Below, piece by piece: positions 40,101-43,100 of a stretch of 64,000 nucleotides of DNA. Positions within the stretch are counted from its first letter, which is position 1; every line of letters begins with the position of its first letter. The translations under genes were made by a program, and so were the position numbers. Below the pieces are notes generated by a model that was given only the letters and a program-made list of their open reading frames with translations, was not told the DNA's origin and searched no databases. Origin of the DNA: Nocardia albiluteola (GTDB lineage Bacteria > Actinomycetota > Actinomycetes > Mycobacteriales > Mycobacteriaceae); assembly GCF_018860155.1 (NCBI RefSeq), contig NZ_JAHKNI010000010.1, positions 1 to 64,000 of the forward strand, given 5' to 3'.

Positions 40101-43100
40101 GTCCCGAACTTCTCCCGCTGGTTCACCGCGATGGCATCGGCGCCGACCTTCAGCTGCGACGGTTCGAAGCGCGGGATCGTCACCACCGGCGATAGCCCGT
40201 AGTCGCGCTGCAGCTCGTGCGACACGCCCTGGGCGGTACCGGAGGCACCCGTGATCGAGTCGTAGTGCTTCATGGAGAACATCTTCTGCACCGTGAGGCT
40301 CTTCGAGCCGGCCGCATCATCGCGGATCGGCACACCGTGCCGGGCCTCGATCGCCTGCGCCAAGCCGCCGTTCCACCGGCTCTCGGTGGAGGTCTCCGGA
40401 TCGAACATCACCTTGTGGGTGGTCTGGTCGATGATGAAGATCTTGCCGTTGTGCACGATGTAGTGATCGTTTTCGAGGAACTCCCAGCGCGCCGACGCGG
40501 CCATCGCCAGCCGTCGCTGGTCGAACTCTGTCAGCTCCCGCCCGTATTCCTGCCGCCACAGCTCGCCGAGCTTGCGCCAACCGGCGCTGGTCGGTTGCGC
40601 GGGCCCGCCCACCTGGTGCGGCTCCCGGCCGAAATCGGCCTCGCCGACCTCACCCGACTTCACATGCTGGGCAAGGAATGTGGCGGCCCGGTGCACCTCA
40701 TCGACCACATCCTTGCCGGCGTGTTCGGCCGGACCATTCGACAGGATGAGGGTCGTGTCCGCGTGCACGAGCTCATCGATCTCGTCGATCGCGGCCGTGC
40801 GGCCCGGCACCACATTGCCGCGCAGACGCCCGAAGCCGGCGTCGTGCTGGGTGCCGACGTAGATCGTCGGCCTGCCCTCGGCCGGCTGGTCGTACGGCCG
40901 ATCCGGGTTCATCCGGACGATGTCGAAACCGTAGCCGCCGAGCACCCGCACGTACTGGTCGTATGCGGCCTTGGCCAGCGAGTCGCGGGTGGTGAAGACC
41001 TGCATCGGCCCGCCCCGGGCGGCCTTCAGCATCGCGTCGGTCAGGAACACCAGCGTCTTGCCCTCGCCGGCATCCATGTTGATCGGTCCGTCGCGCATCG
41101 CCAGCACCGCCATCACCTGCGTCCAGCGCAGGGTCTTGTTCGTGCCGCGCCGGACTATCTCGATCGCGGCCACCACGGCCTCGTGCTCCTCGCCGTGCTG
41201 CAGCCGGGCGGCGAGGTCCGGGTCCGACAGCTTCTGCCAATCCTCGACGCTGTGGAGGTGGAGCAGGTCGTGGGCGTCGGTGCGGTAGCGCTCGACGATC
41301 TCTGCGGTTCGATGCTGTTGGATCGCGCGCAGCAGCCGGGCGTCGTCGTCATTGGTGGCGTGCCCGTCCTCGGGGAGATCGTGATTCGCGACGTTCGGTT
41401 TCGGCCCGGCATGCACCGACCGCGGCTGATCGGCTTTGGTACCGTCGGCGGGCGCGCTCCGCGGAGATGTCTCGGCCTTCGAATCAGCCTGTGCGGTCTG
41501 CAGATCCGAGCCGGAATCGCTCTTGCTGTCGACCGAATCCGAACCGCCGCCATGAGCTGCGGCGGCCCCGGACGGTCCGGCACCCTCGTGGTCGTCCAAG
41601 CTGTAGAAGCTTTCGTCGTCCGACACGCTGTCGTGGTCGACGGCGCCGCCTCCGCGACCATTCCCGGCCGCCGGCACACCCTCGCCCGCATCGTCGAGGC
41701 TGTAGAAGCTCGCGCCATTGATGCTGTCGTCGTCGCGGACACCGTCCTCGGGAACGCGCTCCTCATCGACGACACCGCTCCCACGACCGCCTGCGGGCGC
41801 GGGCAGGCCATCGCCCGCATGATCGTCGAGACTGTAGAAACTCGCGCCGTCGTCGACGCTGGCGTCGTCGCGGACACCGTCCTCGGGAACGCGCTCCTGA
41901 TCGATGACACCGCTCCCACGACCGCCCCTGGTCTCCTGCGGGCCATCGTCCGCACGATCGCCGAGGCTGCGGAAGGTCGCGCCGTCGTCGTCGCGGACGC
42001 CGCCGTCGTGAACGCGCTCCTCATCGACGACACCGCTCCCACGACCGCCGCCGGCCTCATGCGAGCCATCGCCGGCACGGTCGCCGAGACTGTGCAAACT
42101 CGCGCCGTCGTCACTGGCGCCGCCGCCACCGTCCTCGTCGCGAACGCGCTCCTCGTCGCGGACACCGCCGTCGTCGCGGGCGCCCTCCTCATCGAGAACA
42201 CCGCCCCCGGACCCATTCCCGGCCTCGCGCAGGTCACGATCCGCCACCTGGCGCCGACTCTTACCGTCGGCACCGCCAGCACCACCCTCGTCGGCACCCC
42301 CCTTGTCGGCACGACCCCTGTCGGCGCCGCCATTGTCGGCACTGTCCTTACCGTCACTACCCTTGCCGTCACTGCCCTTGCCGTCACTACCCTTGCCGTC
42401 ACTACCATCCCCGTCACCACCGCCGCGCGGGCCGGAAGCGGCATCCTCGGAGTCGCCGGCAGGCTCGGTAACCGGCTTACCGCCGTAGCCGAGCTGCCGG
42501 AAGTCCTTGTCCCGCTCGACATCGCGCAGCTGGTTGGCGAGCAGATCGGTGAGCCGCTCGCGGCTGGGTAGGTAAGGCCCGGAGTGGTCGGTGACCGTGC
42601 GGATGACACCGTTGTGCACCTCGATGGTGCCGGCGGCGTACACCCCGAGTTCGTCGAACGCCTGGTGGGTACGCACCCAGCCCATGGCCTGAGCGATGTA
42701 GAGGTTGCCGAACCGGTCGGCGACGAACAGGTGCTGGCCGCGCTTGCTGGACCACATCTGCGCCGCGCTGTGCGGGGTGCTGACGAGTTTGCCGGTGGGG
42801 GCGCTGTACAGCTTCCCGTCGTGCGCCACGACGCGGAACGGTTCTGCCAGTTCCCTGTTGAGGAGCCACTTTTCGGGGAAGACCTTATGCCACCAGCTGT
42901 CGTCGGGCGGTCGCCGCAGGGGCAGCGACGGCTCGTCGTGAACCACGGTCTCGCTGGGAGGCGGAACCCGGACCTCCGTCCCGGCGAAATACACCGTGCG
43001 AATGGCCGGGACGGCGGCTATCAGCCGGGCGATCAGCCGCAACAGGTGCCCGATCACCGGCAGCCGCAACAGCATCTCCTTGGCATGCAGGACGGGCCCG

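Noticed and set aside
40217..42571. 784-codon plus-strand frame opposite the giant gene
   Set aside because: It arises from G/C at third codon positions opposite the SecA-like and repeat regions. There is no ribosome site, and the minus frame has strong SecA similarity.
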